Shown here: piece after piece, positions 1 to 13,236 of the stretch | Numbering within the stretch: the stretch's first letter is position 1 | How the letters are laid out: each line of letters begins with the position of its first letter | DNA from: Burhinus oedicnemus | Taxonomy: Eukaryota; Chordata; Aves; Charadriiformes; Burhinidae | Length of the DNA stretch: 64,000 nt | Assembly: GCA_008921705.1 (NCBI GenBank) | Contig: VFFE01007128.1 | Span: 3,249,532-3,313,531 of the forward strand | Reading direction: 5' to 3' | The notes under the pieces: generated by a model | Seen by the model: only the letters and a program-made list of their open reading frames with translations | What the model was told of the DNA's origin: nothing | The model's database searches: none | Position numbers and translations under genes: made by a program

Positions 1-3000
1 TTCAAGAAATGTATCTCTAGGGAGAACAAGCTCCTAAGGACTCAAAAAAAATTAAACAATAGTCACTTTTTGCTCATGGCTAAAGAAACGCGGACTTTCT
101 GTCTTTGGTGCTTGTGTTTTTTCAGTACTTTCCCTATAACATCTCAGTGCTTCATGCCCTCATGAACTTGGTGTGTGCGGAGACCGTCACTGCTGTTCTG
201 CAGAACACTCTTTTTGCATTTAAAATGAGCTGGTCTTCAGGGAATGATTCCAGATACCCAAAAGAAGTTTGTTAAAAGTTTAGGTGCCTTGCTGTACTTT
301 AGATGTCTGTCTTTATTGTGTGAAAATAACCACTGTAGAAATACAACATCCTGAAGAGTTTTATACTTCATAAAACATAGTAACTGGGGAGTCTTTATGG
401 GCACAAAGTCTTGATCTGGTAATGCAATTGAGCATCAAATATGTGAAGTAAGAGAGGCAATCGTTCATTAAGCATAAGTTTAGTGGGCTCCTGGTTCTCA
501 ATCCATTTTTTTTGTTGTTATCTTCTAAAGCTTTTGGAACACTAAAAAAAGATATTAACCAATTTTTTTGTACTTTCTTCTCCAATGGATGAGTCCTACA
601 GACTGAACCTTTACAGTTTAGTGCCTTACCACTGAGGACAACCCCAGTGTTCACACTGTGGCATTTTCCAAACTACATACTCATATTTGATGCCCGAAGC
701 TGTAGGAGAAAGTCCAGTGAAACTTCAGAGCTGATTTTCTACCCCACGCTGACTTTGACAAATAACAACCAATTTTCAGCAGATCACTGAAAGGTCTACC
801 GCTAACTCTTGGTCTAGTGTCTGCCATGTTTCCTGAATCCACAATTAGCTTCTGGGCAATATCCTACTGCAGAACTCAAGAAGACTCAAAGCATCTAAAA
901 TATTAGGAAATATCTTGTTTTAAAAACCAAGATTTTATTCTAAGACTAGCATCAGAAATAGCTGCTTTCTTGTCCATGTAATTTGGTGACTGGAGGGCAT
1001 GCAGAATATTCACAGCACCGATGTACATAAGATATTTGTAAGTGTCTCCTCTGGATCCCTTCTGGAAACCCTTCTGAAAAAGTGTTGAACCCTGTTTGGA
1101 GTTTAGGCTTGTGGTTTGCCCTGAACTGTGGATGCTTTTGAGTAATGGGTCCAAAATGCTAGTTATCATACAAATTAATAATTGCAAGACATTTTGAATC
1201 AGTGAACCTGTCTGGATCCACATCTACAAAAAACCTAGGGCAAAGGGGGAGATCAAGGTCAGTCACTGAAGGAAGGAATGTACAAGGTCAAACTTATTCC
1301 TTTTTAATTTATTTCTGTCATTTTAGACTCTGTGAATTCCCTAGAGTTTGTTTATAAGCAGTATAAGGTTTTGCATTGTCATTTCTCAGTGAAGTAAGGG
1401 AAACTTCAGCCTTTTAAACAGCATCTCAATTACAAAATTGGTTTTAAAAAACATGACCACTCTTCTAATAACAGTAGTGGATAAAATCAGTGGTGGATAG
1501 AATCAGTAACATTTCAGTTACCCCTTACAAAAGATTAGACACTATGAAAACAGGGTATTTTCATTTTTCTGAGGCTGATTTATACTAAGGGAAAGAAACG
1601 TTTTGCAAGATTTGAAAAAGTTTACCTGAAGGCAATATTCTTCTAAATTCATAATGTTCTCAATAACTAAACACCACTACATACATCTTCTCAACTTTTT
1701 TCTAGTAGAAAGTACTGTCATCCCATTTCATAGTGTTAAATGATGTGTGCTTATAATTAACTCTCTTTTGACATGAAGAATATTTAAAACATCAAGCAAA
1801 ACTGCTTTTGACAAGGAGCTTATTTTGTCTTTCCAAACTGCTATCACTGTGATCAGAGATTATTTTCATAAGGCTTTGTGCAGATCACATGCACGCTTCC
1901 TTCCTCAGAATAAAACAAGCTTCACAAAAATCCTGCTATACCACCCAGCATAGTCAACAGATTGGTTATATTCTTTTGACAAACGTTATCTAGAAGAAAT
2001 GTATTTGAAGGACTAGATATGTGCATACAGGAGATCTAATAGAAAAATGCCAAAAAAGAGACATTTTGATAGCCCATTGCAACTGTTTGCCATCACATTT
2101 TTGCCACAAGTAATTTGTAAAGAAGCAGTTGAGTTTAAATATGCTGTCTATTTCAGGAGATAAACTTTCAACACTGTGTGGATGATTTTACAGCTTGGTA
2201 AGGAAAATGTGGTTTTTGAATATGAACTCTATTCTGTGAGAGCTGTAGTCTGAACAACTGTGAACATTTCAGAATGAATCCATTCCAAATTCTGTTACTT
2301 CCCTTTTCTCATTAAAGGCTTTAAGTCTTACTTCAAAACCACACAGATATCTTGACAAGTTTGAAAAAAAGAAAGTCGGTGCATGAGAGAGAATATTTTT
2401 GTTCTTGTTAAAATTGTCTTGCTAAGTAAATATTGATCAGATGCTGCAAAACCCTGCGGCTGAATTCATTGCGTCTGAGGAGGAGGGAGGAGGAAAAAAC
2501 TGCCTCAGGCTTCTGTAACTTACAAAACTGTGATAGGCAAAATAGGCATGCACGGTACTTTCAGCTGGGGTGCTGGTACAAAAAAGAGGAGTTTTGAACA
2601 AAGTCCTTTGAACCTATTAAATTCTCTCTCCCTCTTGCCCAGTTATTGATTAGGCCCACCCCAACTGCGGATGAAATCTGCAGGGGAAGAAGCAGGTCTT
2701 CCGTCTGCCTCTGCACGTCTGCTGACATTATTAGCTCTGGTAAGAGCCGTAGATTCTCAGCGCTTGTGGGAGAGCTGTGCAAGGCCAGAGTTTTGTCATC
2801 TTAGCTCTTTTCTTCCACATTTTAAAAATATTTAAAAGCTTATCAAATCTCTTGCCATATCACATGGCGATTTGCCACATGAAATAGATAGTTTCCAATA
2901 AAAGCTTTGAGCTATGCCAGGCTGGGATTGCTACCAGCGGCTTACAGAAAAGGGTGGTTAAACAATAAGCTCTCCCTGAAACAAGGCTGGGATCTGCCTT

Positions 3001-5797
3001 TTTCCACAGAGCTTGGTGAAGGGGGATGGCTCCGGGATCACTGGGACAGAGGGAAGAAGCAGCCTTGTAATCCCTAGCGCATGGAGAGATTGGTGCTGTG
3101 GCTGACCTGTGCGACAGGAGTGGGGGCAGCTGCCAGCCCAGATGGGCTGCCCACGGCAGGCCAAGGTCTGAACTGACTGGGAATAAAGAGAAAGAGTTGA
3201 GGCTGTGTGTACATGTAATATTTCCTTTTGTTAATCTCAAGAGATTTCTTGTGACGCCATCAGATACGACAAGCGTGATGATTAGTCTCTAAAATAGTAA
3301 TTGTTTACAGGCCCACTTGTTTATCCCCCATTCGTCTTAGTGTAAGTATTTATAATCACAATTGCCAATATGCTATGAAACTTAGCTCAAAATACTATTT
3401 CTATGTCCGTTTAACTCTGTCTGCTTCCATGCCACTTTTTCATGCTTCTGTGTGTAATTTTGGTCCCACAGCTTTTGTAAAGGACAGAATTCTCAGGTCC
3501 TGAAGTTTTCTACTGCATGCGGAGGTAGCCTCCCTGAGATTTTTCCGCTTAAGATGAAGCACATCATATTCTCTGTAGGTGGTCTCCAAATATCTTGGAA
3601 AGTTTTCACGTTCATCAGCAAAGTCTGGGGTTCATATTTCTAAGGCAGGAGTATGTTGGCATTCATCACTATAGGCTTTGGAGAAATTTGGAACTGCTAA
3701 ATGCTGAAAGGAATATTTTCTCTATCTCTTCCAAATAGATGTGGTTAAATTCAGAAGCTGATTATCTAAATTATAGTGCACAACTAATCTACAGCTTAAT
3801 ATTGCGTTACAGACAAGCAAATCAGCTTTGCTTAAACACAAAAGCATGCGTTTCAGACATCTGTTATGTCTACCAAGTAATTAATATCTTTTTAGTTTTT
3901 TCTGATCTATATTGGTACGTCTGTATCTTTTTAATTTTTTTTATTCTTACTGGTGCACTTTTTTCAAAACAAGGCATTCAGTTATGTCTTTGAAAGAACA
4001 TGAAATGTTTAGAATCTGATTTTTTTTTTTACCCCAATATCTCCCATTGCCAAAGAAAAAACATATTACATTCCTACTGGAATTAAAGGATAGATTTATT
4101 TCCAGTTTCCTGATCTGTTTTGGTATTAATTTGTTAATGCTGACCAAGCTGAAACATCTTATTTGCTGGTTAGCTGTATCTCTGTAACACAAGTTGTATT
4201 AAAAAGGATCCAGAAGTTCATTAGCAAAATTTTGCTTGCTTGCTCACTGCAAAAGACAAACTTTACCACCATGCAAATGGTAATAGAAAAGCACTTTAGC
4301 TGTACAAGTCTACACCACAAAGTAGTTACAACACCTAATGAGTTTTCTGATGTCTGGATAGTTATATACAATTCTCTATTGTCTGTCTGTATCAACATAT
4401 TTATTTTTAAACACTTAGACTTTAACTTAGCACTCTCCAGTGGGTTTTGAGACTTCAAGTTTCTCCTAACACCAGCAACTAATATGGAAGTTGTGGAAAG
4501 GACAGGTCTGTTTCGGTCTTTGAAGTTGTTCTGTAGCTGTTTAAGCTTTTATAGTTTTAAAATTACAATTTTTTTCCTATGCTAAATCTTTCCATACTTA
4601 AAATAATTCCCTAATTTGCTATTAACATTTGAGTCATCCAGAAGTCTCAGTACTTTAGTGGAAAAAGTAAGAGAAAGCCTATACTAAATAAAATTTGCAA
4701 GTATCTAAGTAAAAAAGTGGATATGGTGGATTAAAGAAGCTGGGTTTTATTGTGTACAAACAACTGTTACCTATGAAAGTCTCTCAATTTTGTTCAGTCG
4801 TGCCTTGAAAAAAAAAGCTTAGTATGAAAACAGAAAACTGTGACCTTCCAATTGTAATTTCTTAGCTGTTCTCTTCTTGCCACCTTCCTTTGAAATTCCA
4901 CTGGGCAGCCTTGGAAACCATCAGCAGTTGTTCAGTGCTGTCTCTTGTCTTCTGTGTGCTGCATTCAGCTACTGGCTGGTTTTTCTCTTTTTAGCCAACC
5001 TGCTGTAAACTGTATGGGAAGATGATGTGACTTTCCTGTAACACATTCGAAGTTTGTGTGTATTTGACATTTTCAAGACAGGTGAGGTTCTTCTCTTTTC
5101 TTTCTGCAGTTTTCTGAAATGTGTGTCATTATTGCCCACTGTGTTCCAAGAAATACAACTGGAGTTAGCCACCATCCTTGAATTTGATAATGATTTTTCA
5201 TAATACTTCATAGTTCTAGACTGAAAATGACAATTCAATTCAGTGATCATCTGCATGGAAAAAAAGAACAAAACCAAATGTGTTTCCCCAGGAATTTAAT
5301 CTGTCTGTAATCGTTATGCTAAACTAGGTTTGTTTTAAAAGAAACATTCTTCCTATTGGGTTCATGTGCTTCATAAATCCTATGATCAATATCTAATAAA
5401 TAAATAATGACACAGCATCAGATTAGCTCCAAAGAAGCATTACTACTAGAATTAGTACCAGGCATAACGTCTGCAGTAACTAATCACTTGTAATTATAAA
5501 AAAGAAACTGATCTAAAACTTGTAACTTGTCGAAGTTGGAAAGTCCTAGACATCAGATTTGTGACAATCTAAACATGAGACTGAATAGTCCACAGGAATC
5601 AACAAATTGTATTGTCAAGAAAGATGTGGAACAAAAAAGTGAGTAAACAGTGGTTATCACACAAAATATTAATAAATTCTTCAGAAATTCCTCTAAGACA
5701 AAAACATTAAGGTTATTTTGACAGTTCTACAAGCATTTCCCACATATTATAAGCTTTGGACTAATTTGAATTTTGAATTGGATTTGAGCCATCTTAC
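1..5797. other. AT-rich unique DNA, no gene seen
   Basis: No convincing exon, RNA gene or transposon was recognised here. Reading frames are short and many lack an ATG start. The longest lies on the minus strand at 2,860-3,240, in a locally GC-richer patch (about 2.9-3.2 kb), and has no recognisable domain. Small structures are a 16-bp tandem duplication at 1,477-1,508 and a purine-rich run near 2,477-2,500. The stretch is best read as intron or intergenic sequence. Confidence 0.6.
1477..1508. repeat. 16-bp tandem duplication
   Basis: Two adjacent 16-bp units, 1,477-1,492 and 1,493-1,508, share the core gtggata(a/g)aatcagt and differ at two positions. This is a typical replication-slippage duplication and has no apparent coding role. 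Confidence 0.75.
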
Positions 5798-5813
5798 CTT
5801 CTTCAGTCTCCTT
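5798..5813 (-). other. Candidate 16-nt microexon (weak)
   Basis: Read on the minus strand, a short purine-rich block of 16 nt (AAGGAGACTGAAGAAG) sits between an acceptor-like sequence ending ttcttcaacag and a strong donor, gtaaga, preceded by AAG. A branch-point-like ctgat lies about 20 nt upstream. Neuronal microexons of this size exist in vertebrates, but a match this short can easily arise by chance, and no neighbouring exon supports it. It would need splice-junction reads to be accepted. Confidence 0.12.
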
Positions 5814-8800
5814 CTGTTGAAGAAATGTGAGATCAGGTTTGGGAAAACGAACAGTTTAGATACAGTCAAGGTACTTTTTTTCCCTTTCATAATTACCAGA
5901 AATGAATGTATTCTTAAATATCAAATCTATTCTTCCCTGATAGGGGTTAAAAAATACAGGATATAAAATTTGACTGAAGAAATTATAAATATGCATCCTG
6001 ACTAAATTCCTGAAAGTGGTCATCTCTTGCCTCGCTGCATTAACTTGCTTCTCTTAAAGAAGCATTTTGCGGGTGCCCTTGAACCAAGTCAGTAACATCG
6101 CTCTTACTTGACTGCACGGTACTAGTAGAGCTCCTTAGGTTCTTTATTTTAAATACCATTTATACAGCACAGTATACAACTCGTTTTCAGTTATTATCTG
6201 ATATGGAACACAGACAGTAATCCCCAAGGCTGGCATCCATGTACATTTTTTTATCACTTTGAGACTCAGCATATCAGTGTTTTCTGATTGCCTTATTTTT
6301 AAGCTAAATTCAGCAAGAAATGTTCCCTGAAGATCTAAATTGTTCAGAAAGGTATTGCTTTGTTATGACAACCAAGCATCCCTTCTCACCCACATGGTCT
6401 TGTCTCATTTCACATTATTGCTTTTTTTTGCCTATACTTTTTATTTTTGAAATATATAGTGAATTTTAATATCTAGTATAAAAAGATTTTTACTTCTCTG
6501 CTCCCATTTCTTTACATTATATGCATTGCACATGCCAACCCCTTCTTCCTACATACAACAACAATAAAAAAAGATTCTCTTGTAAATGTAAAAATTATCT
6601 GCCCATCTAAGAGCCATCTGCAGAGCCATGCAGCAGACAACACAGGGTCTGCTGGCTCATGATCATGAGTGTCCTCGTTACCCACCTTTTGGATTGTTCA
6701 AAAAATTAGAAGAATCAAGTTGTTTTGGACTCATAATTCGCAAACTGGGTTTGTAGCCACACGGTTCAGTGTTATTTCTAAGATTCAGGGAAGATTTAAT
6801 GGTTGTTTATCATACTTGTGCTGGCTTTCAAAGGAACCATAGGTATTTGGGAGCTGGCCAGTGTGATGACATTGTTGCAAATCTGCTGAGTTTCATAGCT
6901 TTAAATCACTGTAACTGAAAGAGAAATCTAGAGATTAATATCTTTCTTTCTTCAGAAAACGATATCCTTAAGGCTATGCAGTGAACAGAACAAACTTATC
7001 ATTACTATGTACTGAACCATGATATAGCAAGAATATCCTTAAGCTTTGAGAAATAGTTCGAGAAATGCATCACCAGATATTATATTGGAGCGCACACATT
7101 ATAATATTCATTACAGTAGTAGAATGTGAACTGCATGTTATTGTAAAAGAAAATCCAATTTGCTGCCTACTGCCTTCAATTTGGTTTTGACAAGTACTCA
7201 ATCTTTTGCTATATTTTGCTTTCTACATTTATCTTCTTGGGTATGTTCTGTAATGTCTGCTTAGGGCAAAAACAATAATCTTTTCATTTAATTTAGAGAA
7301 AAAGCTCATGTATTCTCTATGCTTACTAGGTACAACAATATGAAAACAAATCCCAGTTGCTAAAGATCCATTTGACAGTATGAAATAGATTCTGACTTTT
7401 TAATTTAGGCATAAAACTGCAGAGGGCATATAAGAGATACAGATTTACTGAGCTGTACCATTTATTTATGAGTGATCTGCAAAAGCCCATATTATTTTAC
7501 CAGTGATGGATGAACCTAAGCGGGTATAAAAAAAGTTGTGTTTGACCCTTGCAGAACACCTCCAGAAAGTATCAAGCTTATTTGGCTATGTTAAAAATCT
7601 GAGAACTTGAGTTCATCTCAATTTCTGCAATGAGTATTTCCTCAAAATGGAACATAGTTTTAATTAAATTGAAGTTTGCTACTTTGTAATTTAGCTCACT
7701 GCAAACCATGGGAGGGAAGGAGGGAGGGAGGGGAGAATTTCAATAGGAACACTTCTGCTGCATTGTGCTTGAAGCAATACTGTGTGATCAAAGGCAAACT
7801 AATCTTGCCAAAATTTGAATTGTTTCAGATCTGAAGTTTGGTTTGCTTTATGTTCTTTCTAAATAATCACCTGAATTTGTCCAATAGTCTTTGTCTGGCA
7901 GTGTCAAAAGAAAATGTTTTATCTTGCTCATGGTAATTTGAAGCATGGTAAAAATGCATCTCTAATTTTCTTATTAGTGATTTTTTGGATAAACTCTTCG
8001 ATTTACCCAATCCATAAACACCTCCAGTGCTCCACTCCCCAAGACGTGTCTCAGATTTTAGAAACTAAAGCTTGTAGAAATTTTTGCTATACAACTCACA
8101 GAATCAGGTAAGCTGACCGTGCTGACCTAGGAAACCAATTTTTTAGCCCAATCCCTCCACCTCCTTCCAGAAAATAAACAAATAAAATGATCTTAAAGTT
8201 TGTTCTTTACAGTGCTGTTAAATCTGATGTCTTATTCCTTCAAACAGCATGCTGCAGCATTTTTCCTGTCCCCTCATTTATAATAAAGAATAGCTGAAGG
8301 GAACCCAAGTTAGATTCATTATTTTTTTCCTGGTATAAGCATCAGGCTAAATACTAGGAGCTATACCATGGCCTTATGTATTAGGAATTTCTTCCAATGA
8401 TGGCTGAATAATTCCAATTATTCCTTATCTCCTCAAACTTGAAGGAGGCAACAAACCCTCTAGCAAAAACAACCACAGCCACATGGTTTGTGGTGCTGTT
8501 TTTGTAGAATCACTTCCAGAGCCAATACTTCTCAGACCTCTGAGTTTGCATTATCAGTTGGCAAAGTATATCTTTAAAGTTTAGCACAGTTTTGTTCTAT
8601 AGCCAGAAATATATTTTGTTCTTCAGAACCAAATGCTGCAATCCCTGGCTCAGTAAAATTCCCATTGACTTCAGATGTAATTTGTCTGAGCTGGCCTGTA
8701 GGATTTGACCATCTGGGAGCTAGTCTGCAAGATATCAGACCTTTGATTTACTTGATATAAATGTCCAATCTGTTTTATGCACTTGTGAGCAATTTAATTT

Positions 8801-11429
8801 TTCTCACCAAGGCATTCAGTCACTATGGAGATAGGTGTGAGTTTAGAAACTGGTGTGATGTGCTTTGGAGCTCTGCTCTCAATCAATTGCAAGTATTTCT
8901 GCATGACCTGAAGATGCACCAAAGGCTGAAATTTAGCCAGCAAGTACAGAATTGTGATTCCGCAAATCCCACCAACTTGTTTGCTGCATTGCCCCAGAGT
9001 TTCCCAGGACTCTTTTTGGCATAAGAGTTTCTTCAGACTCTTAGCGTTTCCTTTATTGGTGTGTCCAAAGCTGCCTCAGTTGTAACAAAGCTGAACATCT
9101 TGTGACTGAAGCCTGGTTTGGATTATCCAGAAAAAAAGATCCAGGTTTTCTGTCATTTAAATCCCTGAGAGGCTCAAAATTTAGGAGGCCTTTTAGAGCA
9201 CATTTGCAGAATTAGGTACTCTATCATCACAGAAAATATTGATGAGACTAGTCATTAATGTGGGGACAGGAGCCCCCAAACACTCAGTGCTGCCTTCCCA
9301 CCCACTTCCTTTCACACACAGCCTTTCAAGAAGGCTCCCTTGCATGTACTGGCATGGGTGGTTTTCTCACCTGATCCCAGTGATACTGGTGCCCCTGTGT
9401 GAAAAAGGAGTCAAGAATAAGGGTGCCAGAAGCAAGGCATGCCGCATCAGTGCTTCTACAGAGGTACAAACTGAGGAAGGCATTTTTGTATCCCTTTGAT
9501 CTGAGGAGAGCATTAAAGTCTAGACTGCTGCATCTTCTGAAATTGCTGTAATATTAAGATACACTAAAAAAGCATGATTTCTTCCGCTGCTTGATATTTT
9601 TAAGTTTGCCACTCCACTTTGAAGTCTAAATTATTTCAGTTTCCTAGAAATTATTCAATCTAATTTTTTTTGCATAAAGCTCTTAATCCTTAGCCAATCT
9701 GGAAATACACAAGAACTTCAAAACACACTCCTTGGTGATTTAGTCTTGTACGTCTTCATTCTGCACCAGCCTCTAAACAGTCCTCCTCTCATCTGTTGAC
9801 TTCTGTCTCTCTTTGCTGCAAGCTTTTTGCCACAGAGAGCCTCTCACAGTAATCAATAAGTTTCATATACAGCAACTGTGCCAGATAATTAAATAACAAC
9901 TCTATTTCAAATCAATTTAAATCCATCCGACTTTCAGAAATGACAGTTGCTACAGTGTAAAATCAGTGAATAAAACCCTTTTGAATACTTAAATCAATCC
10001 CAACTTTGTTTCATCTTAATCTTCAGAAAGCAATTCCTGCAAATGTCAGTACTGCCCTCATAGATTAGGTGATGATATCTCTGTATATGTTAGCTTCAGA
10101 GATACACTTGTATCAGAGCAATTAAATGACTGTAATTGTTGCTTTTCTACACATCACAGGCAGAAGCAGTTTTCAGGCATGGTGCTTGAGATAAAGCATG
10201 TATTTACTGCAATGGTTAAGTATTACTATTGACATAACTGGATTTCTCCTATTTATTGTGTATTGCAGATATACAGCAGCTGCTATAGATTTATCAGCTA
10301 ACAGCCAGTAACGTTGTATGGCTATACAGAATGGATATTTTTGTGTGGTTGGGGAGGCAACTTTTTTATTGTTTTGTTTTCTCTAGGATCAGGGCCTGAT
10401 CTGGACTTGTGCTGTACAAATGCACAGGCAGAGGTAATCCTTTTCTCTTAATCAAACGCAGAGAGTGGAAAGAAATAACAGGTTACAGAGTAAATCACTG
10501 GCATAACAGAAACCATCTCTACTGAGTCCTGTCTGAGTAGCCCTATGCAATAGGCCTCTGCAATATACAAAATTGCTTTGTATCTTTTTTATGTCTGAGA
10601 GTCTGCTGTTATCAGTCTATGAACATCAAATACATGTTTCAGTTCATGTATTCACAAAGAGGTTTGCAATAAAGTAACGGCTAACGTATGTTCCTGAATT
10701 ATGTTTGTTTAGCTACCCCTAGTCATCTGCAATCCTGAATATAAAAGTAACTGTCATAAAATTAACAGTCTTTATATGTGTCTGGTGATGTCATCTTATC
10801 CATCTCGGTGGGTTTTGTATTAGTAATAAAGAAGAAAGAACAGGAATTCGCAGGTGTCATTGCTGTATGTAGCCAATTACCTGTCTGGCTCTGAGGGCTC
10901 AGATGATTTGCAGTCATTGAACAATAACAATCGTCACTGGACAATAACAATCCAAAACTAGAAAATAGAAAATACATAGTATTTGTACCTTGTTTAAGAA
11001 CTGCAGCTGGCGGAGACAGTTAATTAGTCTGGGGCTTACCCACAAAGTACTAGTTATGCCCTCAGCTGAAACAATTAGCCTGGATTGTAATATGCTTTTA
11101 ATAAGACTCAGAGTTCTTAAATCTAAAATTTCATTTCCAGATAGTATCGTAATTTGCCTTCACTTTTAGTGAGAATTGAAAACTGTCACAAATTACATTG
11201 CTTCCCAGGTGAAATTATGGTTATGGCAGGGATTTGAACAACAGCTATGTAAAGGCTTATTCAGAATGTCAGGTGGGCTGAGCAGCTCTCTCAGCTCAAA
11301 CTGCTGCTATTGAGTTAGCAGACGGTGTTGCAGAAGAACTGTATTAAAAATAATTGACAAACCAAGTTTCACTGATGGTACAAAAGCATCCAGATAAATG
11401 AAACTGAGCATGACTAACCCAGGCCATAT
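5814..11429. other. AT-rich unique DNA, no gene seen
   Basis: Nothing gene-like was recognised. Frames such as 8,761-9,024 (+) and 9,239-9,499 (+) are under 90 codons, have no recognisable domain and are not bounded by a convincing acceptor and donor pair. A (GGGA)n-type G-rich tract lies at 7,711-7,735. The rest has the composition of intron or intergenic DNA. Confidence 0.55.
7711..7735 (+). repeat. (GGGA)n purine tract, G-quadruplex-capable
   Basis: A 25-bp G/A tract carries four runs of at least three guanines, with short loops (5, 1 and 1 nt). This satisfies the usual G3+N1-7 quadruplex pattern on the + strand. It is a simple repeat, and any regulatory role is conjecture. Confidence 0.7.
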
Positions 11430-12080
11430 TGGCAAAAAAGCCAACCGTCTAAAAGCAGAGGGAAGTAAGAAGGTAATGAAAGGTAATTTGGCTGTGTCAT
11501 GGTATCTTTAATACAAAAGGAGACATACAAAAATGGAAAAAAGGGCAGTTGACTCTCATAGGCTATTGAAAATCTTTAGCATTAAAATCAGCCAGGCTAA
11601 AGTGCTGAGTGCATTGAGATTTACTAGGGGTAAAGAAAGGAAGAGGTTCTATAAATATATTAGATGGAAAAGAGAACAATGAAATTAGTCAGGCTATCAA
11701 TTAATGGGAGAGAAGAACAGTAGAAGCCAGGAAGGAAGCATTGAAAGCCCTCCTCCTTCTGTCTTTTAAAAAGGTTAACAGTGACCAGATACTTATGAGT
11801 CTAATAAGGCTTTAAGAAACAGCCAAAACAGATTTATCAAGAACTAATAGTATCAAACTGATTCGATTTCCTTCTTTGACAGAAAGCTTAGACTCTAAGG
11901 AGAAGGAGTCAATGTGCTGTACTGGAAATCTGGATAAAGCTTAGTATCCTGTTAACTGACATGTTCATAAGCAATTGATGGAAGTACAGGCTGGAGCAAA
12001 TGCTGCTAAGGTGTAGTGCGACAGTCAGTTTGGGAAACTACGATTGAACAGCAATTGCCTATAGGTCTTTCAAGTTTCTG
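11430..12080 (+). mobile_element. Decayed ancient CR1/L3-like LINE, reverse-transcriptase part
   Basis: A badly broken LINE fragment on the + strand. Near 11,640-11,670 the DNA resembles the linker upstream of the CR1 reverse transcriptase. At about 11,829-11,886 one frame reads RFIKN, two stops, then YQTDSISFFDRK. That matches the CR1/L3 pattern in which F-V/I-K-N is followed by Q-T-N-L-x-S-F-F-D at the start of the RT palm region. Downstream, 11,910-12,060 resembles the next conserved stretch (the LDFSKAFD region and the following helix) with several stops and shifts. The heavy decay marks it as much older than the copy at 26.6 kb. The 5' and 3' limits are approximate. The family call rests on recalled consensus features and was not aligned. 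Confidence 0.5.
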
Positions 12081-12795
12081 GAAGGGTCTTTGCACTTTAA
12101 TGTATTTCCCTTTTTACTTTCTCCCCTTCTCTTTTTCTTTTCCTTTTCCTTTTTCTTTTGCCAGTGAATGAAATAAGATGAATTAATTATGGTTTAGGAA
12201 TTGCTTTCTTTATGTTTATTTTCTTTGCTAGTGAGCAAAATTTTCCTAAGGTTGGAGATGCTTAGCACAGTAACTGAAAATGTACAGAAAGATTATGTTC
12301 TTTTTGTTCAATATCAAGGGAGAGAAGAAGAAAACCAGGGGTTCCCTACAGTAGTTTTTGAGAGGTTTTTTTAAAAGTCTATTAAATTTATTACTCTCCT
12401 ACTTAAAAGTATGATGTAAAGAGTTTTGTTTGTTTTTTCTTACACAGTTCTAACTAGTAGATTAGAGGAGGCCAGATCAGTGGGGAAATGAAGTTGACAT
12501 TGATTTGTTCTTTCAACAAAATGGGCTAAAGGGAAGCTGATGCGAAGCTAAGGGAAGCAGGAGGGCTCCTACTAATCTATGTGTCACTCGGAAACAAAGT
12601 TCTCATGCAGAAACTTTCCTATTGCGTGATTTGTGTATTCCTGTCAAAAACCATAACTGCTGAATAACAAAGATTAACATGCCTATGGCCAAAAGTAAGC
12701 TTTTCATTTTGTTATTTTTGAGCTTCTCGTCTCCGTGATTAATAATTTGTCAAAAGGTTTGAATCCTAGACTCAGAATGCTAAATACATTAGTAA
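12081..12795. other. Unique DNA with a pyrimidine-rich tract
   Basis: No gene was recognised. A strongly pyrimidine-rich stretch (C/T with few purines) runs from about 12,108 to 12,160, directly after the end of the old LINE fragment. The remainder is AT-rich unique sequence. Confidence 0.5.
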
Positions 12796-13236
12796 TTAGA
12801 GCTCTGCAAAATAACATTGTAAACAGAATACCCAATGAGCTCTCAGATAAGCGCTAAAATACAAAGACCTTTTGAAGGAGAGAGGAACAAAGTGATGTAG
12901 GACAGAGGGAGAGGGAAATGCCTGTGCCTGGATTCTGAGCCCTGACAGAGGCATGGGTTCTGCTTCTAGCCTTTTCCTCAGCAGACTCACAGCCTTCTCA
13001 AAAGCACATGGGAAAGGTATGTTGTTTGGGCTATATAAACTGCATCTTTGGAGATGAGAAGCCCCCAGTCCAGGACAGAAAGAGACGGGAGACCGGGAGT
13101 TGGAAAACAAATAGGAAAGGCAAGGTCGGTTATACCAAAGTCTGTGGGCATGTACCAAAGCTGCTGTGTTTGCCACTTCCAGCTCCAGCCTGGGCAATGA
13201 ATCCCCATGCTCGCTCACAGCGAAGGAATGGCCCAT
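12796..13236 (-). other. 146-codon ATG reading frame, probably not a gene
   Basis: This is the longest ATG-started frame outside a repeat. The ATG at 13,236-13,234 has G at -3 and G at +4, a good initiation context. The protein starts MGHSFAVSEHGDSLPRLELE. It has no recognisable domain, no signal peptide and no clear membrane segment. The frame lies in a GC-richer segment (about 12.9-13.2 kb), where stops are rarer by chance, and no downstream polyadenylation or splice context stands out. A TATA-box-like TATATAAA at 13,032-13,039 lies on the opposite strand inside it. It is recorded as an open frame, not as an annotated protein. Confidence 0.12.

Noticed and set aside
2860..3240. 126-codon minus-strand frame
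   Set aside because: It lies in a GC-richer patch where stops are rare, no domain is recognisable, and a competing frame overlaps it on the same strand.
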